The position numbers and the translations under genes are program-made. The notes beneath the pieces are model-generated. The model was not told the origin of the DNA and did no database searches. It saw only the letters and a program-made list of their open reading frames with translations. From NCBI GenBank assembly GCA_002394025.1, contig DGSV01000001.1, positions 1 to 6,560 of the forward strand: 6,560 nt of DNA. The letters run 5' to 3'. This stretch comes from Bacteroidales bacterium UBA4353 (lineage in GTDB: Bacteria > Bacteroidota > Bacteroidia > Bacteroidales > Paludibacteraceae). Below are positions 1 to 6,536 of the stretch, piece after piece. How positions within the stretch are numbered: the first letter of the stretch is position 1; each line of letters starts with the position of its first letter.

Positions 1-456
1 GCGATACGTCGCATAGTGCCGGAAGCGAGTATAGGCACCGATGTCTTTTGTGGCTTCAGTGGTGAAACAGAGCAAGACCATCAGCAGACACTGTCGTTGA
101 TGCGTGAAGCGGCTTTCGATATGGCTTTCATGTTTCGCTACTCTGAACGCCCCGGAACATTTGCCAGCAAACACTTGCCTGATGATGTCCCTGAAGATGT
201 CAAGATACGTCGGCTCAATGAAATCATAGCGCTGCAAAACGAACTATCGCTCGAAAGTCATAAGAAAGATATCGGTTCGGTATATGAAGTGCTTGTCGAA
301 GGTTTCTCGAAACGCAGTAGGGAAGAACTTTATGGACGCACGTCACAAAACAAGGTTGTCATTTTTCCACGCGGACAGGTGCGCATAGGCGATCGTGTCA
401 TGGTGAAAATTACCGAGGCGACAGCGGCTACACTCAAGGGAGTGATAGAAGGGTAG
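1..456 (+). CDS. miaB: MiaB, tRNA-2-methylthio-N6-dimethylallyladenosine synthase (C-terminal 151 residues; 5' partial)
   Basis: MiaB is a radical-SAM iron-sulfur methylthiotransferase that adds a 2-methylthio group to N6-isopentenyladenosine at position 37 of tRNAs reading UNN codons. The reading frame is open from base 1, so the start and the catalytic cysteine clusters lie upstream of the window. What is seen is the end of the radical-SAM barrel, with the family-typical TDVFCGFSGETEQDH stretch near the window edge and the FRYSERPGTFA motif around base 140, followed by a C-terminal TRAM domain (about bases 280-450, from YEVLVEGFSKRS to VKITEATAATLKG) that binds tRNA. The FSGETE and YSERPGT motifs favour MiaB over the related MtaB and RimO, but the separation is family knowledge and the N-terminus cannot be checked. 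The stop is TAG. The frame may start translation at nothing inside the window; the GTG at base 16 is internal. Confidence 0.92.
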   Translation, partial: AIRRIVPEASIGTDVFCGFSGETEQDHQQTLSLMREAAFDMAFMFRYSERPGTFASKHLPDDVPEDVKIRRLNEIIALQNELSLESHKKDIGSVYEVLVEGFSKRSREELYGRTSQNKVVIFPRGQVRIGDRVMVKITEATAATLKGVIEG

Positions 457-474
457 AAAAAACCAAAAACACCA

Positions 475-498
475 ATCCAAATATCCAAATAACCAAAC
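475..498. repeat. 8-bp tandem repeat, about 3 copies, in the miaB-rsfS spacer
   Basis: The sequence shows ATCCAAAT twice in perfect tandem (475-482 and 483-490), followed by a diverged copy AACCAAAC (491-498). The stretch before it (458-474) is also made of A and C only. It runs directly into the 15-bp repeat that follows. No protein or RNA signal is visible in it; it may serve as an unstructured, A/C-rich mRNA leader for rsfS, which is inference. Confidence 0.7.
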
Positions 499-565
499 AA
501 ATTGTCAAATAGTAAATTGTCAAATAATAAATATTAAAATAGTAAATATTAAAATAGTAAATAAT
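499..565. repeat. 15-bp tandem repeat, 4 full copies plus a partial fifth, directly upstream of rsfS
   Basis: Four consecutive 15-base units can be read: AAATTGTCAAATAGT (499-513), AAATTGTCAAATAAT (514-528), AAATATTAAAATAGT (529-543) and an identical AAATATTAAAATAGT (544-558), then a partial AAATAAT (559-565). Units 1 and 2 differ at one base and units 3 and 4 are identical, which suggests stepwise duplication. The array ends four bases before the rsfS ATG, so it forms the translation-initiation region of rsfS. It is almost free of G on the + strand and shows no TAnnTTTG promoter element on that strand. Confidence 0.85.
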
Positions 566-569
566 CTTG

Positions 570-920
570 ATGGATAAATTAGTACAATCAATAGTAGATG
601 GTATGCGAGACCTTAAAGGTCATCGCATAGCCGTTGTAGATATGCGCGAGCTTGAAGATGCGCCATGTGAATATTTTGTTATTTGCCAGGGCGATAGCAA
701 CATACAAGTAGGAGCCCTCGAACGTTCGGTGCGCGAATATGTGCGCGAGCACGAAGGCGTGAAACCATTTGCCGTTGACGGGCTTGATAATAGTCTATGG
801 GTAGCCATGGATTACGGAAATATCATAGTGCATATATTCATGCGCGAACAACGTGATTTCTATGATATTGAACATCTGTGGAATGACGCCAAGATTACGG
901 AATTGCCCGACGAATATTAA
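570..920 (+). CDS. rsfS: Ribosomal silencing factor RsfS (Iojap/YbeB family)
   Basis: RsfS binds ribosomal protein uL14 on the large subunit and blocks 30S-50S joining, lowering translation when nutrients are scarce. The product has 116 residues, usual for the family. Two family signatures are visible: YFVICQGDSNIQVGALERSV (residues 35-54), and near the C-terminus WVAMDYGNIIVHIF with the following RDFYDIEHLW, the conserved beta-strand and the F/Y-Y-x-L-E-x-L-W tail. I chose the ATG at 570 over the TTG at 567 because it adds nothing to the domain to start earlier and ATG is stronger; either gives nearly the same protein. No Shine-Dalgarno sequence is present; the upstream region is the A-rich tandem repeat, in keeping with Bacteroidota initiation. 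Only 18 bases separate its stop from ftsH, so the two are probably co-transcribed. Confidence 0.95.
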   Translation: MDKLVQSIVDGMRDLKGHRIAVVDMRELEDAPCEYFVICQGDSNIQVGALERSVREYVREHEGVKPFAVDGLDNSLWVAMDYGNIIVHIFMREQRDFYDIEHLWNDAKITELPDEY

Positions 921-938
921 CATATTTTCTATTATCTT

Positions 939-2948
939 ATGAATCAGACTTATAAGCCTAACGAGAATTCGCGAAAGCCTAACAAACCCAACAAGGACCC
1001 GAAATTCAACGTTTCGTGGATATATATTGCTGTTCTCTCGTTCTTATTCGTAGCCTATTTTTTCAGTGACAAGACCACATTTACTATGCCTCAGGACTTC
1101 GCTTACAGCGATTTCCAGCAGATGGTGCGTAAAGATCAGGTCGAAAAAGTCGTTGTCATGTCCGACAAGACTGTTGAAGTTTCCCTGCGTGACAGTGCTG
1201 TAGTTGCAGTGCTCGGTCAGGAAGCTGCCACTGCCAAGCGTAATACCATTGAGGTCACGGCACCGTCGGTGGATGAGGTAGCTAAGTTCCTCACCGAAAA
1301 CCAGTTCTCGGGCAAAGTAGAGTATAAGGAGCATAGTAATTACGTCTATCTGTTCCTGATCAATGTGTTGCCCTTCATGCTGTTCATATTTTTCATTTTC
1401 TACATGAATCGTCGTATGATGGGCGGCGAGGGTGGTATGTTCGGCGTTGGCAAGTCCAAGGCAAAACTTTTTGATAAGGACTCCGCCGAACAGCAGGTAA
1501 CTTTTGCTGACGTTGCCGGTTTGCAGGGCGCCAAGGAAGAAGTGGAAGAGATAGTCAGTTTTCTGAAAAATCCCCAGAAATATACCGTATTAGGTGGTAA
1601 GATACCTAAAGGAGCCTTGTTGGTAGGCCCTCCCGGGACTGGTAAGACATTGCTTGCCAAGGCGGTAGCCGGCGAAGCTAATGTGCCTTTCTTCTCAATG
1701 TCGGGCTCTGATTTTGTGGAGATGTTCGTCGGCGTGGGCGCCAGTCGCGTCCGTGACCTCTTCCGTCAGGCAAAGGAGAAAGCACCATGCATAGTCTTTA
1801 TCGATGAGATAGATGCCGTGGGACGTGCCCGAGGCAAAAATCTCGCTACCGGTGCCAATGATGAACGTGAGAGTACTCTCAACCAACTGCTAACCGAGAT
1901 GGATGGCTTCGGCTCCAATAGCGGTGTGATAATTCTTGCCGCTACCAACCGTGCCGAGATACTTGATCCGGCGCTGCTGCGGGCAGGACGTTTCGACAGA
2001 CAGATACACGTCGAACTGCCAGATATTACCGAACGCCGCGACATATTCAAGGTGCATACCAAGAACCTCAAAATGTCGCAGGATGTTGACCTCGAATTTC
2101 TTGCTAAACAGACCCCGGGATTTTCCGGTGCCGATATCGCCAATGTCTGCAACGAGGCGGCATTGATAGCGGCGCGGAACGACAAACAGGCTATTGATAA
2201 GCAGGACTTCATGGCTGCCGTGGATCGTATCGTGGGAGGTCTGGAACGTAAGACAAAAATAATTACCGCCGAAGAGAAACGCTCCATAGCTTTCCACGAA
2301 GCGGGGCATGCCACTATCAGTTGGTTCCTGCAATACGCTAATCCTCTCGTCAAAGTTACCATAGTGCCCCGTGGCGAAGCCCTCGGAGCGGCTTGGTATC
2401 TGCCCGAAGAGCGACAACTGGTGATACGTGAACACCTACTCGATGAGATGTGCGCCACGCTTGGGGGCAGAGCCGCTGAAGAGCTATTCCTCAACCAAAC
2501 ATCCACGGGGGCTCTTAACGACCTCGAAAGGGTTACAAAACGAGCATACTCTATGGTGGTATATTATGGTATGAGCCCTAAAATACCGAATTTGAGTTAT
2601 TATGACTCTACAGGGCAATCAGAATATGGCTTTACCAAACCTTATTCCGAAAAGACGGCAGAGATAATAGATAAGGAAGTGCAAAATATTATAGATGAGC
2701 AGTTCATGAGGGCTAAGCAGATCCTTACAGAGCATGCCGAAGGTCATCACCAACTTGCGCAGCTGCTTATCGACCGTGAAGTAATTTATTCCGAAGACCT
2801 CGTTAATATCTTCGGCGAGCGGCAGTGGAAATCACGCTCCGACGAGATAATAGCCGAGAATGCCGCTTCAGAAAATAAGCAGGCTGATACTACCCCGGTG
2901 GATACCACCCCTATGGATGATGCCCCGGAGGAAAACTCTCCCGCCTAA
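939..2948 (+). CDS. ftsH: FtsH, ATP-dependent membrane zinc metalloprotease
   Basis: FtsH is a hexameric inner-membrane AAA+ protease that extracts and degrades misassembled membrane proteins and short-lived cytosolic regulators. The 669-residue product has, in order: a basic KPN-rich cytosolic tail (1-25); a first membrane segment (about 26-42); a periplasmic domain (43-133); a second membrane segment (about 136-156); a glycine/methionine-rich linker (MMGGEGGMFGVGK); and the AAA+ module with Walker A GPPGTGKT (230-237), pore motif FVG (263-265), Walker B IVFIDE (285-290), sensor N337 and second-region-of-homology arginines R351 and R354. The M41 peptidase follows with the zinc motif HEAGH (453-457) and the likely third ligand D528. 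All key residues are intact. The tail (640-669) is acidic and has a TTPVDTTPMDDAPEE stretch, probably disordered. The ATG start is supported by the N-terminal topology; no Shine-Dalgarno is seen. Confidence 0.98.
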   Translation: MNQTYKPNENSRKPNKPNKDPKFNVSWIYIAVLSFLFVAYFFSDKTTFTMPQDFAYSDFQQMVRKDQVEKVVVMSDKTVEVSLRDSAVVAVLGQEAATAKRNTIEVTAPSVDEVAKFLTENQFSGKVEYKEHSNYVYLFLINVLPFMLFIFFIFYMNRRMMGGEGGMFGVGKSKAKLFDKDSAEQQVTFADVAGLQGAKEEVEEIVSFLKNPQKYTVLGGKIPKGALLVGPPGTGKTLLAKAVAGEANVPFFSMSGSDFVEMFVGVGASRVRDLFRQAKEKAPCIVFIDEIDAVGRARGKNLATGANDERESTLNQLLTEMDGFGSNSGVIILAATNRAEILDPALLRAGRFDRQIHVELPDITERRDIFKVHTKNLKMSQDVDLEFLAKQTPGFSGADIANVCNEAALIAARNDKQAIDKQDFMAAVDRIVGGLERKTKIITAEEKRSIAFHEAGHATISWFLQYANPLVKVTIVPRGEALGAAWYLPEERQLVIREHLLDEMCATLGGRAAEELFLNQTSTGALNDLERVTKRAYSMVVYYGMSPKIPNLSYYDSTGQSEYGFTKPYSEKTAEIIDKEVQNIIDEQFMRAKQILTEHAEGHHQLAQLLIDREVIYSEDLVNIFGERQWKSRSDEIIAENAASENKQADTTPVDTTPMDDAPEENSPA

Positions 2949-3095
2949 AAAAAACAGCACGCGGTTCCCGATAACAAGTGTATTCCACTCATCAGGCACT
3001 GCGTGCCGCCTATCCTTCCAACTGAGAAGTGATTGCCAATAGGCAGTCCGCAAAGCACAGTGGCTAACATCAATTTACCAGCACGCAATCAAAAG
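2949..3095. other. Non-coding gap between ftsH and the thioesterase gene, with three small inverted repeats
   Basis: This 147-base gap is less A/T-rich than the other spacers in the window. Three short hairpin-capable repeats are seen: AGTG/CACT around a 5-base loop (2977-2989), GGCAC/GTGCC around a 3-base loop (2995-3007), and TGCC/GGCA around AATA (3034-3045). None is followed by a T-tract, and I see no TAnnTTTG promoter. Short frames crossing it are not recognisable as proteins. It could be a structured leader of the thioesterase mRNA, a transcript-end region for ftsH, or decayed sequence where another gene once stood; the sequence does not decide. Confidence 0.3.
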
Positions 3096-3503
3096 ATGCA
3101 TACCATTCCCATACAACTTCGTTTCAATGATACCGATGCTCTCGGGCACGTCAATAATGGTACATATATGGCGTTCTATGATTTAGGCAAAATAGCCTAT
3201 TTCGAGGCGCTATTCGGTCGTAAGATAGACCCACAGAATACAGGAGTTGTGGTAGCGCATATAGAAACGGACTATATAGAACCCGTGTTTCTCAATGATG
3301 ACCTTGCCGTGCAGACGCGCATAGACCATATCGGTAACAAGAGTTTTACGCTTTATCAGCAACTCATCGACCGTTCCAAGGGATTGGTAAAATCAACATG
3401 CAAGGTGGTTATGGTAGGCTATGACTTCGACACACGACAGACCATGCATATTTCCGATGAATGGCGCGAGGCGGTACGAAAATATGAACAAGACAATCCT
3501 TAA
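3096..3503 (+). CDS. Acyl-CoA thioesterase-like hotdog-fold protein (4HBT/YbgC-FadM type)
   Basis: The 135-residue product is a single hotdog-fold thioesterase, a family that hydrolyses acyl-CoA or acyl-ACP thioesters in the cytosol. The signature FNDTDALGHVNNGTYMAFYD (residues 10-29) contains the Asp (D14) that aligns with the catalytic aspartate of 4-hydroxybenzoyl-CoA thioesterase (D17 there), followed by GHVNN. The later ETDYIEPVFLNDDLAVQTRI and KSFTLYQQL segments fit the central strands of the fold. There is no signal peptide. I chose the ATG at 3096 because the hotdog domain begins immediately after it. A TTG at 3033 would add 21 residues unlike the family, and an in-frame stop sits just before it. 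The substrate cannot be told from sequence. The gene ends 26 bases before the M16 peptidase, so co-transcription is likely. Confidence 0.88.
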   Translation: MHTIPIQLRFNDTDALGHVNNGTYMAFYDLGKIAYFEALFGRKIDPQNTGVVVAHIETDYIEPVFLNDDLAVQTRIDHIGNKSFTLYQQLIDRSKGLVKSTCKVVMVGYDFDTRQTMHISDEWREAVRKYEQDNP

Positions 3504-3529
3504 AATAAAATTAAAATCAAGTATATATA

Positions 3530-6355
3530 ATGAAAAAAGCATTCTTATTATTTTGCGTTTTTGTGGCTACCATTGTTAGCGCGCAAGAGGCGCCTTTGAT
3601 GAACCCCAATCTTGATCCGGCAGTGCGTTATGGCGTGTTGGACAATGGTCTGACGTACTATATCCGACATAACGAACAGCCTAAGAACCGCGCCGAGTTC
3701 CATATCGCCCAGAAGGTAGGTGCCGTACTCGAAGAAGATAGTCAAAACGGTCTCGCCCACTTCCTTGAGCACATGGCTTTCAACGGCACAGCGAATTTCG
3801 ACGGAAAGGAAATCATCGAATATTTCAAAAGTCAAGGTTTGAGTTTCGGCGGTGATATCAATGCATATACTTCTATCGACGAAACGGTGTATCGCTTGAG
3901 CAATGTGCCTACAATGCGTCAAGGCGTGATAGATAGCGCTCTGTTGGTGATGCATGACTGGTCGGGCAAGATATCGCTCATCGATGAAGAAATAGACTCT
4001 GAACGCGGTGTGATTCGCGAAGAGTGGCGTACGCGCTCATCGGCTTTCCGCCGTATGTGGGCTAAAAGCAATAAGATAAAATATGCCGGCAGTCGATATG
4101 CCGTGCGCGACGTGATAGGCGACACGGCAATTATCAATAACTTCCCTTACGACACTCTGCGGGCTTACTATAAAAAGTGGTACGGTCCTGACTTGCAGGG
4201 CATAATCGTAGTCGGTGATGTGGATGTTGACTATGTGGAGAACAAAATCAAGGAGCTGTGGCAGGATATTCCGCAGCGCGCCAATCGTGGCGAACGTCCC
4301 ATATATAGTTATGGCAGACATACCGAACCTATCGTGGCGGTTGTGTCGGACCCCGAGGCTTCATACTCATTGCTGCAATTCGAATGTGTCTCTGACGCTA
4401 CGCCTCATGACGCATTGCAAACACCGCAAGGATATACCGCGACATTGTTGACGGATATCATCGAACAAGTGATAGGATATCGTTTTGAGGAACTGACGCA
4501 GAAAGCCGACTGCCCTGTGATACAAGGAGAAGGCGGATATGAATACCGTGCCACGAAGATGGATGACGAGTTTGCAATGCAGGTGGTAGCCAAAACAGGC
4601 AAGGAAAAAGAGGCGCTGCAACTCATGCTCACAGAAATTGAACGCCTCAAACGCTACGGCATAACATCTTCGGAACTGGAAAGAGCTAAACTTGACTTGC
4701 TCAACGATATAGAGAAAACATATAACGAACGTGCCAAACAAAAAAACTCGGATCTCACAAGCCAATATATCCGCCACTTCCTTGACGGCGCACCGGCTTT
4801 GGGAGAAGAAATGGAATTGCAGATAGCAAAGGCAGTGATGCCACAAATACCCGTAGAGGTTGTCAATGAGGCGATTAAGCACTTTATTACTGACGAGAAC
4901 AGAATAGTAACCATCATGGGTATGCAAAAAGATGGTATCGAACTGCCAACCGACGCGGAAGTTATGGCACAACTCAAAGGCATGGCGGCGCTGGAAATAG
5001 AGGCTCCCAAGGAAGAAAAACTCGATATACCACTTGTCTCCCAAAAACCTCGTGCAGGCAAAAAAATACGTCCCAAAAAGGATATACATCATAGTCTTGA
5101 CATGAAAACCACGGAGATAACGCTTCGCAATGGTATCAAGGTAGTCATTAAACCCACCACTTTCAGCGATGATGAGATACTATTCCGCGCATTTAGCATA
5201 GGCGGACTCTCCCAAGTTGAGGATAATGACGTCATTAATGCTTCTTTTGCTCCCGACATCGTGGAAACCAATGGCATAGGCGAGCATAGCGCCACACAAC
5301 TCACAAAACTTCTCGCAGGCAAAACATTGTCAATAGCAGCTGATATTGACGATGACTCGGAAGAAATCAAAGGTATGTCTTCCGTGAAAGACTTCGAGAC
5401 ACTGCTGCAACTTATCTATCTCTATTTCACATCGCCCCGTCAGGATGATGAGGCTTTTGACGCCATGATGAGTATGATGCGTACCGTGGTTGCCAACAAG
5501 GACGCTAATCCCAAAGCCATATTCTCCGATAGCCTGCAGATGGCTATGGGCAATTGGAGCCCGCGCGTGATGTTGCTCAATCAAGCTACTCTTGATAAGG
5601 TAAACCAAAATCGCGCTCTCGAACTCTATCGCCAACGTTTTGCCAACCCCAAGGATTTCACATTCTTCTTCGTAGGCAATATCAATGCTGATGAAACAAC
5701 GCTAAGCCTTATCAATCAGTGGATTGGAAGTCTGAAGACTAATACATCCGTTGCTGCCGAGCAGTTTATAGCACGCTCCAATCGTATGCCTAAGGGTAAG
5801 ATTACTAATCGCTTCAGTGCCGAGATGTCAACACGCACCGCATCAAACCTCATCGTCTATTCCATGCCGGCTCGCTATGAGATACGCAACCGCCTGACGC
5901 TGCGTCTGCTAAGCGATTGCCTCGATGCCATGTACCTCGAGAGCATTCGTGAACGCGAAGGTGGCTCATACGGTGTGGGAGTAGGAGGCGGCGTTGACAA
6001 AAACTACCAACTCGCCGAACTATATATGCAGTTCGATACCGATCCTAAACTTGAAGACAAACTTTTGGCTATCATACATGAAGAATTGGAACGCGTCGCC
6101 AACGGAGCGCCTATCGCCGAGGAACTCGAAAAGTCGAAACAGAACCTGCGTAAGGATTATGAACAAAACCTCGAGAAAAACCGTTTCTGGCTCAATACTA
6201 TCCTTTATCGCTACTACATAGAAGGGCGCAGTGAAAACTACCTCAAACATTATCTGCCCGTTCTTGAGTTGGTCAACGAGCAAGACGTTCGCGACATGGC
6301 ACGCCAACTGCTTGATGCCGGTAACGTACTCGAAGTTATCATGGAACCCAAATAA
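3530..6355 (+). CDS. Secreted M16-family zinc metallopeptidase (pitrilysin/PqqL-like, two-half)
   Basis: M16 peptidases are clamshell-shaped zinc proteases that degrade peptides enclosed in a chamber. The 941-residue product starts with a Sec signal peptide (MKK, a hydrophobic core and a likely cleavage after VSA at residue 18), with no lipoprotein cysteine, so a periplasmic location is expected. The first half carries the inverted zinc motif HFLEH (77-81) and the third ligand E158 in DSERGVIREEW, at the 77-residue spacing seen in pitrilysin. A basic linker (about 503-518, QKPRAGKKIRPKK) leads to a second, degenerate M16 half (from about 527) that lacks HxxEH, as is normal. The C-terminal GGSYGVGVGG (811-820) matches the conserved R/Y substrate-binding region. 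The length suits Bacteroidales homologues. The substrate is unknown. The ATG is preceded by an A/T-rich stretch without Shine-Dalgarno. An inverted repeat overlaps its stop codon. Confidence 0.95.
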   Translation: MKKAFLLFCVFVATIVSAQEAPLMNPNLDPAVRYGVLDNGLTYYIRHNEQPKNRAEFHIAQKVGAVLEEDSQNGLAHFLEHMAFNGTANFDGKEIIEYFKSQGLSFGGDINAYTSIDETVYRLSNVPTMRQGVIDSALLVMHDWSGKISLIDEEIDSERGVIREEWRTRSSAFRRMWAKSNKIKYAGSRYAVRDVIGDTAIINNFPYDTLRAYYKKWYGPDLQGIIVVGDVDVDYVENKIKELWQDIPQRANRGERPIYSYGRHTEPIVAVVSDPEASYSLLQFECVSDATPHDALQTPQGYTATLLTDIIEQVIGYRFEELTQKADCPVIQGEGGYEYRATKMDDEFAMQVVAKTGKEKEALQLMLTEIERLKRYGITSSELERAKLDLLNDIEKTYNERAKQKNSDLTSQYIRHFLDGAPALGEEMELQIAKAVMPQIPVEVVNEAIKHFITDENRIVTIMGMQKDGIELPTDAEVMAQLKGMAALEIEAPKEEKLDIPLVSQKPRAGKKIRPKKDIHHSLDMKTTEITLRNGIKVVIKPTTFSDDEILFRAFSIGGLSQVEDNDVINASFAPDIVETNGIGEHSATQLTKLLAGKTLSIAADIDDDSEEIKGMSSVKDFETLLQLIYLYFTSPRQDDEAFDAMMSMMRTVVANKDANPKAIFSDSLQMAMGNWSPRVMLLNQATLDKVNQNRALELYRQRFANPKDFTFFFVGNINADETTLSLINQWIGSLKTNTSVAAEQFIARSNRMPKGKITNRFSAEMSTRTASNLIVYSMPARYEIRNRLTLRLLSDCLDAMYLESIREREGGSYGVGVGGGVDKNYQLAELYMQFDTDPKLEDKLLAIIHEELERVANGAPIAEELEKSKQNLRKDYEQNLEKNRFWLNTILYRYYIEGRSENYLKHYLPVLELVNEQDVRDMARQLLDAGNVLEVIMEPK

Positions 6356-6373
6356 TTCCGGGGACCATGATAA
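6336..6373 (+). terminator. Inverted repeat straddling the M16 peptidase stop codon; possible transcript-end hairpin
   Basis: The left arm TTATCATGG (6336-6344) is the exact reverse complement of the right arm CCATGATAA (6365-6373); a G-U pair (6335/6374) could extend it. Inside, CCC (6347-6349) can pair with GGG (6360-6362) across a small internal loop, leaving a 10-base loop that holds the TAA stop. No U-tract follows (the downstream run is of A), so it is not a classic intrinsic terminator. It may stabilise the mRNA 3' end or mark its end. A 9-base repeat with this spacing could also occur by chance somewhere in a window of this size. Confidence 0.4.
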
Positions 6374-6399
6374 TGTCAGAAAAAAAAGTACCGTAAAAT

Positions 6400-6430
6400 T
6401 TTGCTATTACGAAAAATTATCGTAACTTTG
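6400..6430 (+). promoter_or_regulatory. Bacteroidota-type sigma-ABfr promoter for tRNA-Gln
   Basis: The -33 element TTTG (6400-6403) and the -7 element TAACTTTG (6423-6430), a perfect match to TAnnTTTG, are separated by 19 bases, as expected for the Bacteroides primary sigma factor. Transcription should begin several bases past 6430, leaving a leader of about 22-27 bases before the mature tRNA. It is the only such paired match I found in the intergenic regions of the window. Confidence 0.8.
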
Positions 6431-6461
6431 CAGTCGCATTTTCCGAAAGGGTAATGCAACT

Positions 6462-6532
6462 TGTCTAATGGTGTAATGGTAGCACATCTGATTTTGGTTC
6501 AGCCAGTCGAGGTTCGAGTCCTCGTTAGACAA
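6462..6532 (+). tRNA. tRNA-Gln, anticodon TTG
   Basis: A full cloverleaf of 71 bases can be drawn. The acceptor stem TGTCTAA (6462-6468) pairs perfectly with TTAGACA (6525-6531), giving the U1-A72 first pair typical of tRNA-Gln. The D arm has stem GTG/CAC with GG in the loop. The anticodon loop TTTTGGT (6492-6498) places TTG at 6494-6496, decoding CAA (and CAG by wobble). The T arm has stem CGAGG/CCTCG around TTCGAGT. The discriminator is A6532. The next bases are CAC, so the 3' CCA is not encoded and must be added by the CCA-adding enzyme. The top pair of the anticodon stem (T6487/C6503) is a mismatch and the variable region is only four bases. Confidence 0.96.
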
Positions 6533-6536
6533 CACG

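Noticed and set aside
475..565. The tandem repeats as a CRISPR array or phage attachment site
   Set aside because: Units are 8 and 15 bases with no spacers between them, and there are no cas, integrase or transposase genes nearby.
1766..2506. A 246-codon open frame on the minus strand inside ftsH
   Set aside because: It lies wholly within the AAA+ and protease coding sequence, is serine/arginine-rich with no recognisable domain, and is the expected antisense shadow of a conserved gene.
2868..3053. A 61-codon minus-strand frame across the ftsH end and the following gap
   Set aside because: Two thirds of it overlaps the ftsH tail in antisense, it has no recognisable motif, and no promoter element is seen for it.
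3033..3095. A TTG start adding 21 residues to the thioesterase
   Set aside because: The added residues are not family-like, and the ATG at 3096 places the hotdog domain at the expected distance from the N-terminus.
4367..5092. A 241-codon open frame on the minus strand inside the M16 peptidase
   Set aside because: It is cysteine- and phenylalanine-rich, resembles no family, and is entirely covered by an intact, well-conserved gene on the + strand.
6375..6390. The A-run after the M16 stop as the tract of an intrinsic terminator
   Set aside because: On the + strand it is A, not T, so it cannot act as a U-tract for the upstream gene, and no minus-strand gene ends here.
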